Positions 54,434-63,551 of a stretch of 64,000 nt of DNA are shown here, one piece after another (the first letter of the stretch is position 1; every line of letters starts with the position of its first letter). The stretch is taken from positions 1-64,000 of the forward strand of contig NZ_JAPNUE010000011.1 in the NCBI RefSeq assembly GCF_026626305.1, written 5' to 3'. Source of the DNA: Frigidibacter sp. RF13 (lineage in GTDB: Bacteria > Pseudomonadota > Alphaproteobacteria > Rhodobacterales > Rhodobacteraceae). A program made the translations under genes and the position numbers. Below the pieces are notes generated by a model that saw only the letters and a program-made list of their open reading frames with translations, was not told where the DNA came from and ran no database searches.

Positions 54434-54532
54434 GGGCCCCATGTAGGCCAATCGCCCGGCACCCGCAACGGGGCTTTGCCAAGGCCGCCCCGAGCGGCTA
54501 AGCAATGCCCAAGCCTGCAAGGAGTGCCGCCC

Positions 54533-55351
54533 ATGTCCGTTTCGCCCCCGCTTCCCGGCATCGTGATCACCGGCGTCTCGGGGCGCATGGGCCAGATGCT
54601 GGTGCGCGAGATCCTGCGCTCCGACAAAGCACGGCTCGCGGGCGCCGTCGAGCGGGAAGGCCACGGATGGGTGGGCATGGACCTTGGCCAGGCGATGGGT
54701 GGGGCAACGCTCGGCGTCACCGTCACCGACGACCCGCTTCAGGCTTTTGCCAAGGCGCATGCGGTGATCGACTTTACTGCGCCGGCGGCAACCGTCGAAT
54801 TCGCGGCGCTGGCGGCACAGGCCCGCGCCGTGCATGTGATCGGCACGACCGGTCTTGAGGACGAGCATCTGAAGAAAATCGCCGCCGCCGCCCGTCATGC
54901 GGTGATCGTGCGGGCGGGCAACATGAGCCTTGGCGTGAACCTTCTGACCCGGCTGACGCAAAAGGTGGCGGCGGCTCTGGATGCCGACTGGGATATCGAA
55001 GTGGTCGAGGCCCATCACCGGATGAAGGTCGACGCGCCTTCAGGCACAGCGCTGATGCTGGCTGAAGCTGCTGCGGCGGGCCGGGGCATAACGCTTGCCG
55101 ACCATCGCGTTAGCGGGCGCGACGGGATCACTGGCGCGCGCAAGCGTGGCGATATCGGCCTCTCGGCGATCCGGGGCGGCGACATCGTTGGAGAACATGA
55201 TGTGATCTTCGCAGCTGACGGCGAGCGGATCGTGCTGCGCCACATCGCCACCGACCGCGCGATCTTTGCGCGCGGCGCGTTGAAAGCCGCGCTTTGGGGT
55301 CAGGACCGCAAGCCCGGACAGTATGACATGATGGATGTGTTGGGGCTCTGA
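54533..55351 (+). CDS. dapB: 4-hydroxy-tetrahydrodipicolinate reductase
   Basis: 272 aa, with AAGGAG nine bases before the ATG. The nucleotide-binding start is [19 protein letters not shown]. The substrate/catalytic motif [20 protein letters not shown] with the His pair and Lys is present, as is [18 protein letters not shown]. It makes tetrahydrodipicolinate for lysine and peptidoglycan. Monocistronic here. Confidence 0.95.
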   Translation: MSVSPPLPGIVITGVSGRMGQMLVREILRSDKARLAGAVEREGHGWVGMDLGQAMGGATLGVTVTDDPLQAFAKAHAVIDFTAPAATVEFAALAAQARAVHVIGTTGLEDEHLKKIAAAARHAVIVRAGNMSLGVNLLTRLTQKVAAALDADWDIEVVEAHHRMKVDAPSGTALMLAEAAAAGRGITLADHRVSGRDGITGARKRGDIGLSAIRGGDIVGEHDVIFAADGERIVLRHIATDRAIFARGALKAALWGQDRKPGQYDMMDVLGL

Positions 55352-55468
55352 ACCGGCTATCCGTGCAAACGATACCAGGCGCCCCTTCGATCCCATCGTG
55401 CTCTCGTCGAGCGCTGCCAGCGAAAAGTGCACGCTGGGCAGCACGAGCGGCCCGACAGGCGGGGCCGC

Positions 55469-56290
55469 TCAGCGGGCGTACCAGTGGAGCGACACGCGCT
55501 GGCGGGTGAAGAAATCGCCCATCATGCCGAGGACGATCAGCGCGAGCGATACGATCAGTGCATATTCGACCGAAGAATTGCGCGGGATATAGTTGATGAA
55601 GACCGCCCCGCGCATCTGGTCGATGATGTGAAAGAGTGGGTTCCAGTTGAAAAGATAGAGATAGCCGAAGCCCAGGCTGTTACCGACCACCATCTTGCCT
55701 GACGCGAAGATGTTCACCCGTTGGACGATCATCAGAAGAGTCGGCGCGAGCTTCGGCGCCCAAGGCTTGATCGCCCGAAGTACCAGCCCGGTTCCGATAC
55801 CGAACAGCCAGGCGAGCAGCAGCATGGTGAACACGAAGGCAGGATCGTCGATTTCGACCGGCTTGAAAGCGCAATGATAGCCGAAAAGGATCACTGTAGC
55901 GGTGACAACTTGCAGATAGAGCGAGCTGACGCAGGCCGCCGCAAGCGCGATCGCCGGATTCATCGGCGCATGCAGCATCATCGGTGATGTCGCCCCTTCC
56001 GATCCAAAGACCGAAGTCATGGTCTTCTTGTAGGTCACGTAGGACATCACACCGGTGATCAGGAAAACCAGAAAATCCCCACGCATGGAATTCGAACCAT
56101 ACCCCATCAGCGTCATCGTGGTGTAGAGAGCGAGGATCATCACCATGGTTTGCGAGAAATTCGACGCAAGCGAGAGCAGCGCGTTCGATCCGTTGCCGCG
56201 CAGCGAACGCACGGTGCAGTGGTAGATCAGGTCGAATGTTTCGAGCGTTGCCTCGAAAGAGCTTCTTGGCCGCCGTCCCTGACTGAACAT
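55469..56290 (-). CDS. ABC-2 type polysaccharide export permease
   Basis: 273 aa integral membrane protein with six hydrophobic segments (for example TMVMILALYTTMTLMGYG; FVFTMLLLAWLFGIGTGLVL; YALIVSLALIVLGMMGDFF). The layout and the motif FGYLYLFNWNPLFHIIDQMR are typical of KpsM/Wzm-like capsule or O-antigen exporters. The matching ATPase is not adjacent in this window. It is convergent with dapB and divergent from cysQ. Confidence 0.85.
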   Translation of the reverse strand: MFSQGRRPRSSFEATLETFDLIYHCTVRSLRGNGSNALLSLASNFSQTMVMILALYTTMTLMGYGSNSMRGDFLVFLITGVMSYVTYKKTMTSVFGSEGATSPMMLHAPMNPAIALAAACVSSLYLQVVTATVILFGYHCAFKPVEIDDPAFVFTMLLLAWLFGIGTGLVLRAIKPWAPKLAPTLLMIVQRVNIFASGKMVVGNSLGFGYLYLFNWNPLFHIIDQMRGAVFINYIPRNSSVEYALIVSLALIVLGMMGDFFTRQRVSLHWYAR

Positions 56291-56427
56291 TGTCTCTCGT
56301 TCCCGACTACCAGCGCGCTTCGCGGGCTTTGGCCGATAGTGATACCAAATTCTTGCCGTTTCCTTTGCGCCGGATCATAAGGACCGGACGCGCAGCATTC
56401 AATCTGGCCGGAAAAAGGGGCGATATT

Positions 56428-57222
56428 GTGGATTTCGAACGGCTTGCCTTCGTCATGAGGCGCCTCGCCCTAGAAGCGGGCGAGCGGATCATGGAAATAT
56501 ACGAGGCGCCGGATTTCGAGGTGCGGGCGAAATCTGACGCGAGCCCGGTCACGGCGGCGGACGAGGCTGCGGATGCGCTGATTTCCGAAGGGCTGGCAGA
56601 GGCTTTCCCCTCCATAGCGCTCGTGACCGAGGAACAGGCGACGAGCCATGGGCAATCGGTCTCGACTTTCCTTATCGTCGATCCCCTGGACGGCACAAAG
56701 GAGTTCGTCCAGCGGCGCGGCGATTTCACGGTGAATATCGCCTATGTCGAACAGGGCGTGCCCCTGCGCGGCGTGGTCTACGCCCCGGCCAAGGGACGGC
56801 TTTTCTATACGCTGGCCGACGGGCGGTCGGTTGAGGAAATCGGCCCATTCGACAAGGATCAGCCGGGCGAGACGAGGCCGATCGGCGTTTCGACCCCCGA
56901 CAATCGCGGGCTGATGGTGGTGGCGTCGAAATCGCACCGCGATCAGGCGACCGACGACTATATCGCGCGCTATGCGGTGGCCGACATGACAAGTGCCGGG
57001 TCGTCCCTGAAATTCTGCCTTGTCGCCACCGGCGAGGCAGATCTCTACCCCCGACTTGGGCGGACGATGGAATGGGACACGGCGGCGGGCGACGCCGTCT
57101 TGCGTGGCGCTGGTGGCGAGATGGTGCGGTTCGACGATCATTCCCCCTTTGCTTACGGCAAGCCTGGTTTTGAAAACCCCTTCTTCATCGCCTATGCCCC
57201 GGGCGTTCTTCTGGTGAAATAG
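56428..57222 (+). CDS. cysQ: 3'(2'),5'-bisphosphate nucleotidase CysQ
   Basis: 264 aa from the GTG at 56428, behind AAAAAGGGG; the frame is open from 56290 but the extension is not family-like. The inositol-monophosphatase fold has SDASPVTAADEAAD (metal site), VTEEQ, the DPLDGTKEF motif in LIVDPLDGTKEFVQRRGDF and WDTAAGDAVLRGAGGEM. It hydrolyses PAP, the by-product of sulfotransferases such as the one at 38832-41000. Its stop overlaps the kdsB start by one base. Confidence 0.92.
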   Translation: MDFERLAFVMRRLALEAGERIMEIYEAPDFEVRAKSDASPVTAADEAADALISEGLAEAFPSIALVTEEQATSHGQSVSTFLIVDPLDGTKEFVQRRGDFTVNIAYVEQGVPLRGVVYAPAKGRLFYTLADGRSVEEIGPFDKDQPGETRPIGVSTPDNRGLMVVASKSHRDQATDDYIARYAVADMTSAGSSLKFCLVATGEADLYPRLGRTMEWDTAAGDAVLRGAGGEMVRFDDHSPFAYGKPGFENPFFIAYAPGVLLVK

Positions 57223-58022
57223 TGTCTGTCCTCATCGTCATCCCCGCCCGCTATGCCTCGACCCGCTATCCCGGCAAGCCGCTGGTCGAGCTGAAGGGCG
57301 CAAGCGGCGAGGCGCGCAGCCTTGTGCGCCGCAGCTGGGAAGCGGCGATGGCCGTCAAGGGCGTGGACCGGGTCGTGGTCGCGACAGATGACGAGCGTAT
57401 CCGCGCCCATGCACAAGGGTTCGGCGCCGAGGTTGTGATGACCTCGGAGGCCTGTAGAAACGGAACCGAACGCTGCGCCGAAGCGCAGGCGGTGCTCGGA
57501 TGGAAATACGATATCGTCGTGAACCTGCAGGGCGACGCGCCGCTGACGCCTGCCTGGTTTGTCGAGGATCTGGTGGCGGGCCTCAAGGCCGACCGCGGCG
57601 CTGATGTGGCGACGCCGGTCCTGCGATGCGACGGGCGTGCGCTGAACGGCTTTCTGGAAGACCGCCGCAATGGCCGCGTCGGTGGCACCACCGCCGTCTT
57701 CACCCGTGACCGCCGCGCGCTCTATTTCTCGAAGGAAGTCGTGCCCTTCACCTCGCGCAGCTATGCCGACAGCGAGCATACACCGGTCTTCCACCATGTC
57801 GGCGTCTATGCCTACCGTCCCGGGGCGCTGAGGGACTACGCGGGCTGGGACATGGGCCCCCTGGAAAATCTCGAAGGGCTGGAACAGCTCCGCTTCCTGG
57901 AACGCGGCCGCCAGATCCTCTGCGTCGAGGTCGAGGCGAAGGGCCGCCAGTTCTGGGAACTGAACAACCCCTCCGACGTCGCGCGGATCGAGGCGATGAT
58001 GGCGGAGATGGGCATGGCATGA
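57222..58022 (+). CDS. kdsB: 3-deoxy-manno-octulosonate cytidylyltransferase
   Basis: 266 aa with a GTG start in a TAGTG overlap with cysQ. Family motifs are IVIPARYASTRYPGKPLVEL, VVVATDDERIRAHAQGFGAE, MTSEACRNGTERCAEAQAVL and NLQGDAPLTPAWFVEDLV. It activates Kdo to CMP-Kdo for LPS or capsule. Its distance from kdsA and its neighbourhood of glycosyltransferases suggest a capsule-linked copy, by inference. It overlaps the next gene by four bases. Confidence 0.92.
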   Translation: MSVLIVIPARYASTRYPGKPLVELKGASGEARSLVRRSWEAAMAVKGVDRVVVATDDERIRAHAQGFGAEVVMTSEACRNGTERCAEAQAVLGWKYDIVVNLQGDAPLTPAWFVEDLVAGLKADRGADVATPVLRCDGRALNGFLEDRRNGRVGGTTAVFTRDRRALYFSKEVVPFTSRSYADSEHTPVFHHVGVYAYRPGALRDYAGWDMGPLENLEGLEQLRFLERGRQILCVEVEAKGRQFWELNNPSDVARIEAMMAEMGMA

Positions 58023-59242
58023 CGGGCCGCGCGACCGTCAGCCTGATCATCGTCTCGCGCCACCGGCCCGATTGCCTGCATCGCTGCCTGACGGCGGTTT
58101 CGCTGCTGGACCATCCGGCCCTTGAAGTGCTGGTTGTTGCCGATCCCGCCAGCCTCGAGATTGCCGGGCGATTCCCCGTCAGAACCGTTGCTTTCGACGA
58201 ACCGAATATCTCTGCCGCGCGCAACGCCGGGATCGTCGCGGCGGCGGGTGAGGTCGTGGCCTTCCTCGACGATGATGCGGTGCCCGAGCCTTTGTGGCTG
58301 GATCATCTGACCGCGCCCTTCGAGAACCCGCAGGTCGGTGCGGCGGGCGGCTTCGTTCTGGGCTGGAACGGACTGTCCTATGAATGGGCGGGCGGCACGG
58401 TTGACCGGCTGCTTCGAACCGCGCCGCTTGACTGCCCGGACACCGCAATCAGCCTTCACCCGGCCTCGGCGGGCAAGGCCATCGAGGTCAAGGGCGTGAA
58501 CTGCGCCTATCGGCGGCAGACCATCGCCGCGCTGGGCGGCTTCGATCCGGCGTTGGCCTATTACCTCGACGAAACGGAGCTGAACCTGCGGCTCGCCTCA
58601 GAGGGCGCGCTTGTCGCCATGGTGCCGCAAGCGCGGGTGCAGCACCGCAAGGCGGACGGGCCGCGCAGACGCGCCGACCGGACGGTCACCTCGCTGTTCG
58701 ACGTCGGCGCCAGCAGCGCGGTCACGCTCCGCCGCCACGGCGCGACCGACGACGAGATCGCCGTGGCGCGCACCGAGATGCTCGCACGGGAGGAGGAACG
58801 GGCCGCAGCCTACCGACGTGCGGGCCGCCTGTCCGCGGCAGAGGCCGAAGGGCTGCTTGCGACAGCGGCTGCGGGTTTCGCCGACGGTCTGACGCGCGCC
58901 CTTTCCCCGCTGCAGCCCCTGCCCGCCGCCGATCCCGGTGCCTTTCGCCCGGTTCCGCAACGGGATCGGCCACAGGTGATTCTCTCCGGGCGCCCCTGGC
59001 AGGCGCGGCAATTGCGGCGCGCGGCGCGGCAGCAGGCGGCCGACGGGGCGGTCGTGCAGCTTTATCTTTTCTCGCCCACCACGCTCTACCACCAACGCCG
59101 ATTCTCGGACGGTTACTGGCAGCAGACTGGCGGGCTGTTTGGAAAATCTTCCAGAACTGACCGTTTTTTCCGCTTCTGGCGCTTCGCTTCCAGGCTTTTG
59201 CGCGAGGAAAGCCGTTTCCGGTCGGGATTCCGGAAAACCTGA
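58019..59242 (+). CDS. Glycosyltransferase family 2
   Basis: 407 aa. A GT-A fold: SLIIVSRHRPDCLHRCLTAV at the start, ISAARNAGIVAAAGEVVAFL, the metal-binding DxD in FLDDDAVPEPLW, and YLDETELNLRLASEG. A C-terminal 150 residues without clear similarity end in many Arg and Phe (FFRFWRFASRLLREESRFRS), perhaps for membrane association. The acceptor is unknown. Coupled to kdsB through ATGA, so probably part of Kdo-containing surface glycan synthesis. Confidence 0.88.
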   Translation: MTGRATVSLIIVSRHRPDCLHRCLTAVSLLDHPALEVLVVADPASLEIAGRFPVRTVAFDEPNISAARNAGIVAAAGEVVAFLDDDAVPEPLWLDHLTAPFENPQVGAAGGFVLGWNGLSYEWAGGTVDRLLRTAPLDCPDTAISLHPASAGKAIEVKGVNCAYRRQTIAALGGFDPALAYYLDETELNLRLASEGALVAMVPQARVQHRKADGPRRRADRTVTSLFDVGASSAVTLRRHGATDDEIAVARTEMLAREEERAAAYRRAGRLSAAEAEGLLATAAAGFADGLTRALSPLQPLPAADPGAFRPVPQRDRPQVILSGRPWQARQLRRAARQQAADGAVVQLYLFSPTTLYHQRRFSDGYWQQTGGLFGKSSRTDRFFRFWRFASRLLREESRFRSGFRKT

Positions 59243-59414
59243 CTCCCCGGTTTCCGTATTTTCAACTAACCTAACGTTACCGGGGTGATCTTCCGCAAAT
59301 TTCTCCCTTCGGTGGCGACAATTTGCCGTAGGATTGTCCAAGTCTTGTCCGAGGGTTATGGCGGAACTAGAAGGAACACCGCGCCTATGACGGCGCAGTT
59401 GATCAGGGTGCAGA
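59243..59414 (+). promoter_or_regulatory. Intergenic region before galU
   Basis: 172 bases. An inverted repeat CCCCGGT (59245-59251) with ACCGGGG (59279-59285) follows the GT2 stop. The rest is unusually AT-rich (TTTCAACTAACCTAACG) and presumably carries the galU promoter, but no clear -35/-10 pair can be defended. Confidence 0.35.
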
Positions 59415-60308
59415 ATGAATCGCAGGGTTACGAAGGCGATATTCCCCGTGGCGGGGCTTGGAACACGGTTCCTGCCGGCCACCAAATCGATCCCGAAAGA
59501 GATCATGACGCTCGTTGACCGACCGTTGATCCAGTATGCGATCGACGAGGCGCGCGCGGCCGGGATCGAGGAATTCATCTTCGTCACCTCGCGCGGCAAG
59601 GGTGCGCTTGAGGACTATTTCGACCATGCGCACGAACTTGAGGCGAACCTTGAGCGCGCGGGCAAGAAAGACCTTCTCGACATCCTGCAATCCACCAACA
59701 TGGATTCCGGTGCCATCGCCTATGTCCGCCAGCACAAGGCGCTTGGGCTTGGCCATGCCGTCTGGTGCGCAAGCCGCCTGATCGGTGACGAACCTTTCGC
59801 GGTCCTTCTGCCCGACGACGTGATCGCGGCGGAAAAGCCCTGCCTGCAACAGATGGTCGAGGCCTATCAGGAAACCGGCGGCAATATGGTTGCCGCAATG
59901 GAGGTTCCGGCCGAAAAAGCCTCGTCCTACGGTGTGCTCGATATCCGCGAGGATATGGGGGCGCTCGTCTCGGTCAAAGGCATGGTCGAAAAGCCCAAGG
60001 CGGCGGAAGCGCCATCGAACCTGGCAGTCATTGGCCGCTACATCCTGTCGCCGGGCGTCCTGCGCAATCTCGAAGCCAAGCAGCAGGGCGCGGGCGGAGA
60101 GATTCAGCTGACCGACGCCATCGCCCGCGAAATCGCCACCTCGGACAATGTCTACGGCTACCGCTTCCGCGGCCAGCGGTTCGACTGCGGGTCGAAGGCG
60201 GGTTTCCTGCAGGCCACGGTCGCTTTCGGCCTTGCACGGGCCGAGCTTCGTGACGAGTTCCAGCAGTTCCTTCTTGAAATGACAGCCATGCGGAAGGCTG
60301 CCGAATAA
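59415..60308 (+). CDS. galU: UTP-glucose-1-phosphate uridylyltransferase
   Basis: 297 aa. Signatures: KAIFPVAGLGTRFLPATKSI with the nucleotide-binding GLGTRFLP, PKEIMTLVDRPLIQYAIDEA, LGHAVWCA, LLPDDVI and MVEKPKAAEAPSNLAVIGRY. It makes UDP-glucose for polysaccharide synthesis, passed to GalE encoded 10 bases downstream. The first of a plus-strand run reaching the window end. Confidence 0.95.
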   Translation: MNRRVTKAIFPVAGLGTRFLPATKSIPKEIMTLVDRPLIQYAIDEARAAGIEEFIFVTSRGKGALEDYFDHAHELEANLERAGKKDLLDILQSTNMDSGAIAYVRQHKALGLGHAVWCASRLIGDEPFAVLLPDDVIAAEKPCLQQMVEAYQETGGNMVAAMEVPAEKASSYGVLDIREDMGALVSVKGMVEKPKAAEAPSNLAVIGRYILSPGVLRNLEAKQQGAGGEIQLTDAIAREIATSDNVYGYRFRGQRFDCGSKAGFLQATVAFGLARAELRDEFQQFLLEMTAMRKAAE

Positions 60309-60318
60309 GCAGGGCTCG

Positions 60319-61305
60319 ATGCCACGACCCATTCTGGTGACCGGTGGGGCCGGTTATGTCGGTTCCCATGCCTGCAAGGCGCTTGCGCGTGCGGGCTATT
60401 TGCCGGTGACTTTCGACAGCCTGGTGACCGGCTGGCGCGATGCGGTGAAGTTCGGCCCGTTCGAGGAAGGCGATCTTTCGGATCGCGCGCGTCTGGACGA
60501 GGTTTTCGCCAAATGGCAGCCCGAGGCGGTGATGCATTTCGCCGCCCTGTCGCTGGTCGGCGATGCGATGCGCGACCCGGGCCGGTACTGGCGCGCGAAT
60601 GTCCTTTCCTCGCTCAATCTGATCGAGGCGGCGGTGGCGGCCGACTGCCGCCACTTCATCTTCTCATCCACCTGCGCGGTCTATGGCGATCAGGATGGCG
60701 TTGTCCTGGACGAGGAAACCGAGGCGCGACCGATCAACGCCTATGGCAAATCGAAATATGCCATCGAGCAGATGCTCGGCGATTTCGCCGCCTCGCATGG
60801 GCTGAAGCCGGTGATCTTCCGCTACTTCAACGTGGCGGGCGCCGATCCGGACGGCGAGGTGGGCGAGTTCCACCGGCCCGAAACCCATCTCATTCCACTG
60901 ATGCTGGACGCAGTTGACGGGCAGCGCCCGGCGCTTACCGTCTTTGGCACCGATTATCCGACGGTAGACGGCACCTGCGTGCGCGATTATGTGCATGTGA
61001 TGGATCTGGTGGATGCACATGTCGGAGGCTTGAGGTGGCTGGAAAGGGGCGGGGCGCCGCGCGTCTTCTGCCTCGGCAGCGGCAAGGGCTTTTCGGTGCG
61101 CGAGGTGATTGACCAGGCCGGGACCGTGACGAACCGCGCCGTGCCGGTCACCTATGGCGACCGCCGCGCGGGCGACGCGGTGAAGCTGGTCTGCGGATCA
61201 GAACGGGCGATGAAGGATCTGGGCTGGGTGCCCGCGCGCTCGACCATGAAAGAGATGATCGCCGATGCCTGGCGCTGGCATCAGTCGGGTCACTATGACC
61301 GATAG
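60319..61305 (+). CDS. galE: UDP-glucose 4-epimerase
   Basis: 328 aa. The extended SDR fold has an N-terminal VTGGAGYVGSHACKALARAG (GxxGxxG), catalytic YxxxK in INAYGKSKYAIEQM with Ser in FSSTCAVYGD, and the FRYFNVAGADPDGEVGE and GTCVRDYVHVMDL motifs of GalE. It interconverts UDP-glucose and UDP-galactose. It overlaps the next glycosyltransferase gene by 11 bases. Confidence 0.95.
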   Translation: MPRPILVTGGAGYVGSHACKALARAGYLPVTFDSLVTGWRDAVKFGPFEEGDLSDRARLDEVFAKWQPEAVMHFAALSLVGDAMRDPGRYWRANVLSSLNLIEAAVAADCRHFIFSSTCAVYGDQDGVVLDEETEARPINAYGKSKYAIEQMLGDFAASHGLKPVIFRYFNVAGADPDGEVGEFHRPETHLIPLMLDAVDGQRPALTVFGTDYPTVDGTCVRDYVHVMDLVDAHVGGLRWLERGGAPRVFCLGSGKGFSVREVIDQAGTVTNRAVPVTYGDRRAGDAVKLVCGSERAMKDLGWVPARSTMKEMIADAWRWHQSGHYDR

Positions 61306-62500
61306 GCCACCGCTTCGCATCCTCGACATCACCCGCCTTGTGGCACGCGCTGACGGCGGGCCGCTCACCGGCATCGACCGGGTGGAACGCGCCTATCTGA
61401 AAGGCCTGATCGCTGCGCACGTACCCTTCTATCTGGCCAGCCGCGCCGCTCTTGGCTGGCTGATCATCGACGGGGCCGAGGCGCGCAAGGTTCTGGGCTG
61501 GATCGACAATGTGGCAAGCTTGCCCGCGCCCGGTCTGGCCGGACGCCTGCTTTCCGGTCCGCGCCGCACCCCCGCGCTTGAGGCGGCGCTGCGCGAGATC
61601 GCGGTCGCGCGCCTCAGGCCCGGCGCGCTGCCCGGCTGGTTGAAACGCCGCGCCGACGGCAATGGCAGCTGGATTTCGGTGGGGCATATGAACCTCGCCG
61701 ACCGGACCTTGCGCAATGCTCGCAAGGCGGGGCTGAAGACCGCCGTCATGCTGCATGACGCGATTCCGCTGGATCATCCCAATTGGTCAGCGACCGGGGC
61801 GACCGAACGGTTCGCCGCCGCTTTGGATGGCGTCGCCCATCAGGCCGATTTCATCTTCTGTCCGTCGCAATCGGCCGCGCGCCGTTTGGCGTTGCATATG
61901 CAGCCCGAAGGCAAGGTGCTGATCGCCCCACTGGGCGTGGAATGTGCCGAGGCAGATCCGGCGCTGATCCCCGCAAGTTTCCGGCCGGAACATGCAAGCT
62001 TCATCTGCCTCGGCACGATCGAGCCGCGAAAGAACATCGGGCTTCTGTTCAATGTCTGGACCCAGTTGCAGGCCCATCTGCCTGCAACCTCGGTGCCGCA
62101 CCTGCATCTGGTGGGACGTCGCGGTTGGGGCAGCGATGCGCTTCTCGGCCATCTCACAAGATCCTCGCTGCACGGCCGCTATATCTTCCAGCATACCGGC
62201 CTGCCTGACGCAGCCGTCGCCGCCATGCTCCTGAAGTCGCGCGCCCTTCTGGCACCAAGTCGGGCCGAGGGCTTTGGCTTTCCACCCGCGGAAGCAGCGG
62301 CTTTGGGCGTTCCGGTGATTGCGACCGATCTCTCCGTTACGCAGGAGGTGATCGGCCATTACGCCACCTACTTGCCGCCCGACGATCCGCAAGCCTGGGT
62401 CGAGGCGATCCTGCCGCTGTCGGCGCCGGGCAACAGACGCGCGCCTTTGGCGCTGCCCGACTGGACAGCGCATTTCAACCTGGTCTTTAATCACGTCTGA
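61295..62500 (+). CDS. Glycosyltransferase family 1/4 (GT-B)
   Basis: 401 aa from the ATG at 61295, inside the end of galE. The C-terminal donor-binding half has FICLGTIEPRKNIGLLFNVW, HLHLVGRRGWGSDALLGHL and the E-x7-E type motif in APSRAEGFGFPPAEAAALGV. The N-terminus starts LRILDITRLVARADGGPLTG, a form common to GT4 enzymes of exopolysaccharide clusters with IDRVERAY. Retaining, nucleotide-sugar dependent; acceptor unknown. Confidence 0.9.
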   Translation: MTDRPPLRILDITRLVARADGGPLTGIDRVERAYLKGLIAAHVPFYLASRAALGWLIIDGAEARKVLGWIDNVASLPAPGLAGRLLSGPRRTPALEAALREIAVARLRPGALPGWLKRRADGNGSWISVGHMNLADRTLRNARKAGLKTAVMLHDAIPLDHPNWSATGATERFAAALDGVAHQADFIFCPSQSAARRLALHMQPEGKVLIAPLGVECAEADPALIPASFRPEHASFICLGTIEPRKNIGLLFNVWTQLQAHLPATSVPHLHLVGRRGWGSDALLGHLTRSSLHGRYIFQHTGLPDAAVAAMLLKSRALLAPSRAEGFGFPPAEAAALGVPVIATDLSVTQEVIGHYATYLPPDDPQAWVEAILPLSAPGNRRAPLALPDWTAHFNLVFNHV

Positions 62501-62540
62501 TAGCCGTTGCATTGAACGAACGACGGACCGGGGAATTCGA

Positions 62541-63551
62541 GTGAGGGTCTGGGAAAGATACCGTCTGCGTCTGACCCGGAAGCGCTTGCGCTTCCGCGCG
62601 TTCCGGAAACGGCGCGAATTGACGCCGGTAAAGGATCGTTCCGGCCAGATCGGCAGGCAGGCGATCCTGCTTTTCTCGACGGTGCGCAACGAACGGCCGC
62701 GGCTGCCATTCTTCCTCACCTACTACCGGACGCTCGGCATCAATCACTTCCTGATCGTCGACAACGGGTCGGATGACGGGACGGCGGACTATCTGGCGGC
62801 CCAGCCCGACGTCTCGCTCTGGACCACGCGCCGCAGCTATCAGAAGGCGCGGTTCGGCGTCGACTGGATGAACCATCTGTTGCGCCGCCATGGCACCGGC
62901 CATTGGGCGCTGACCGTCGATGTCGATGAGTTCCTCACCTATCCCTATTGCGATACGCGCCCGATCCGCGCCCTGACCGACTGGCTGGATTCCTATGGCG
63001 TCCGCTCCTTCCCGGCGATGCTTCTCGACATGTATCCCAAGGGGCCGGTCGGCGCGCGAACCTATGCCGAGGGGCAGAATCCGTTCGAGATTGCCGATCA
63101 TTTCGACAGCGGCAATTACATGATTTCGCGCAACCCTCAGTACGGCAACCTCTGGATCCAGGGTGGACCGCGCGCACGGACCTATTTCGCCAATGCGCCG
63201 GAAAATGCCCCTGCCCTGAACAAGATCCCGCTGGTCAAATGGCACCGGACCTACACCTATGTAAACTCTACCCACATGCTTCTGCCGCGCGGCCTGAACC
63301 AGACCTTCGATACCGACGGCGGAGAGATGACGTCAGGCTGCCTGATGCATGCGAAATTCCTGTCGCTTTTCCCGGTGAAGGTTCAGGAAGAGGCGGCGCG
63401 TCGGGAGCATTTCGGCCAAAGCCGCGAATACCGGGCCTATGCGGCCGATGACGCGGCATCGGTCGATTTCTGGTGCCCGTTCAGCGAGAAGTTCATCAAC
63501 TGGCGACAGTTGGAAATCCTCGGGCTCATCTCGAAGGGCAGCTGGGCATGA
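62541..63551 (+). CDS. Glycosyltransferase family 2-like (Glyco_tranf_2_4 type)
   Basis: 336 aa with a GTG start at 62541. A basic N-terminal 40 residues is followed by ILLFSTVRNERPRLPFFLTY and HFLIVDNGSDDGTADYLAAQ, then the DxD-like VDVDEFLTYPY. The WHRTYTYVNSTHMLLPRGLN and GCLMHAKFLSLFPVKV segments match the bacterial DUF/GT92-like group of surface glycan enzymes in Rhodobacterales. Its stop overlaps the next gene start (ATGA). Confidence 0.86.
   Translation: MRVWERYRLRLTRKRLRFRAFRKRRELTPVKDRSGQIGRQAILLFSTVRNERPRLPFFLTYYRTLGINHFLIVDNGSDDGTADYLAAQPDVSLWTTRRSYQKARFGVDWMNHLLRRHGTGHWALTVDVDEFLTYPYCDTRPIRALTDWLDSYGVRSFPAMLLDMYPKGPVGARTYAEGQNPFEIADHFDSGNYMISRNPQYGNLWIQGGPRARTYFANAPENAPALNKIPLVKWHRTYTYVNSTHMLLPRGLNQTFDTDGGEMTSGCLMHAKFLSLFPVKVQEEAARREHFGQSREYRAYAADDAASVDFWCPFSEKFINWRQLEILGLISKGSWA

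Noticed and set aside
55445..55470. Hairpin between dapB and the ABC permease as a terminator
   Set aside because: The 9-bp stem lacks a T-run on either side and overlaps the permease stop.
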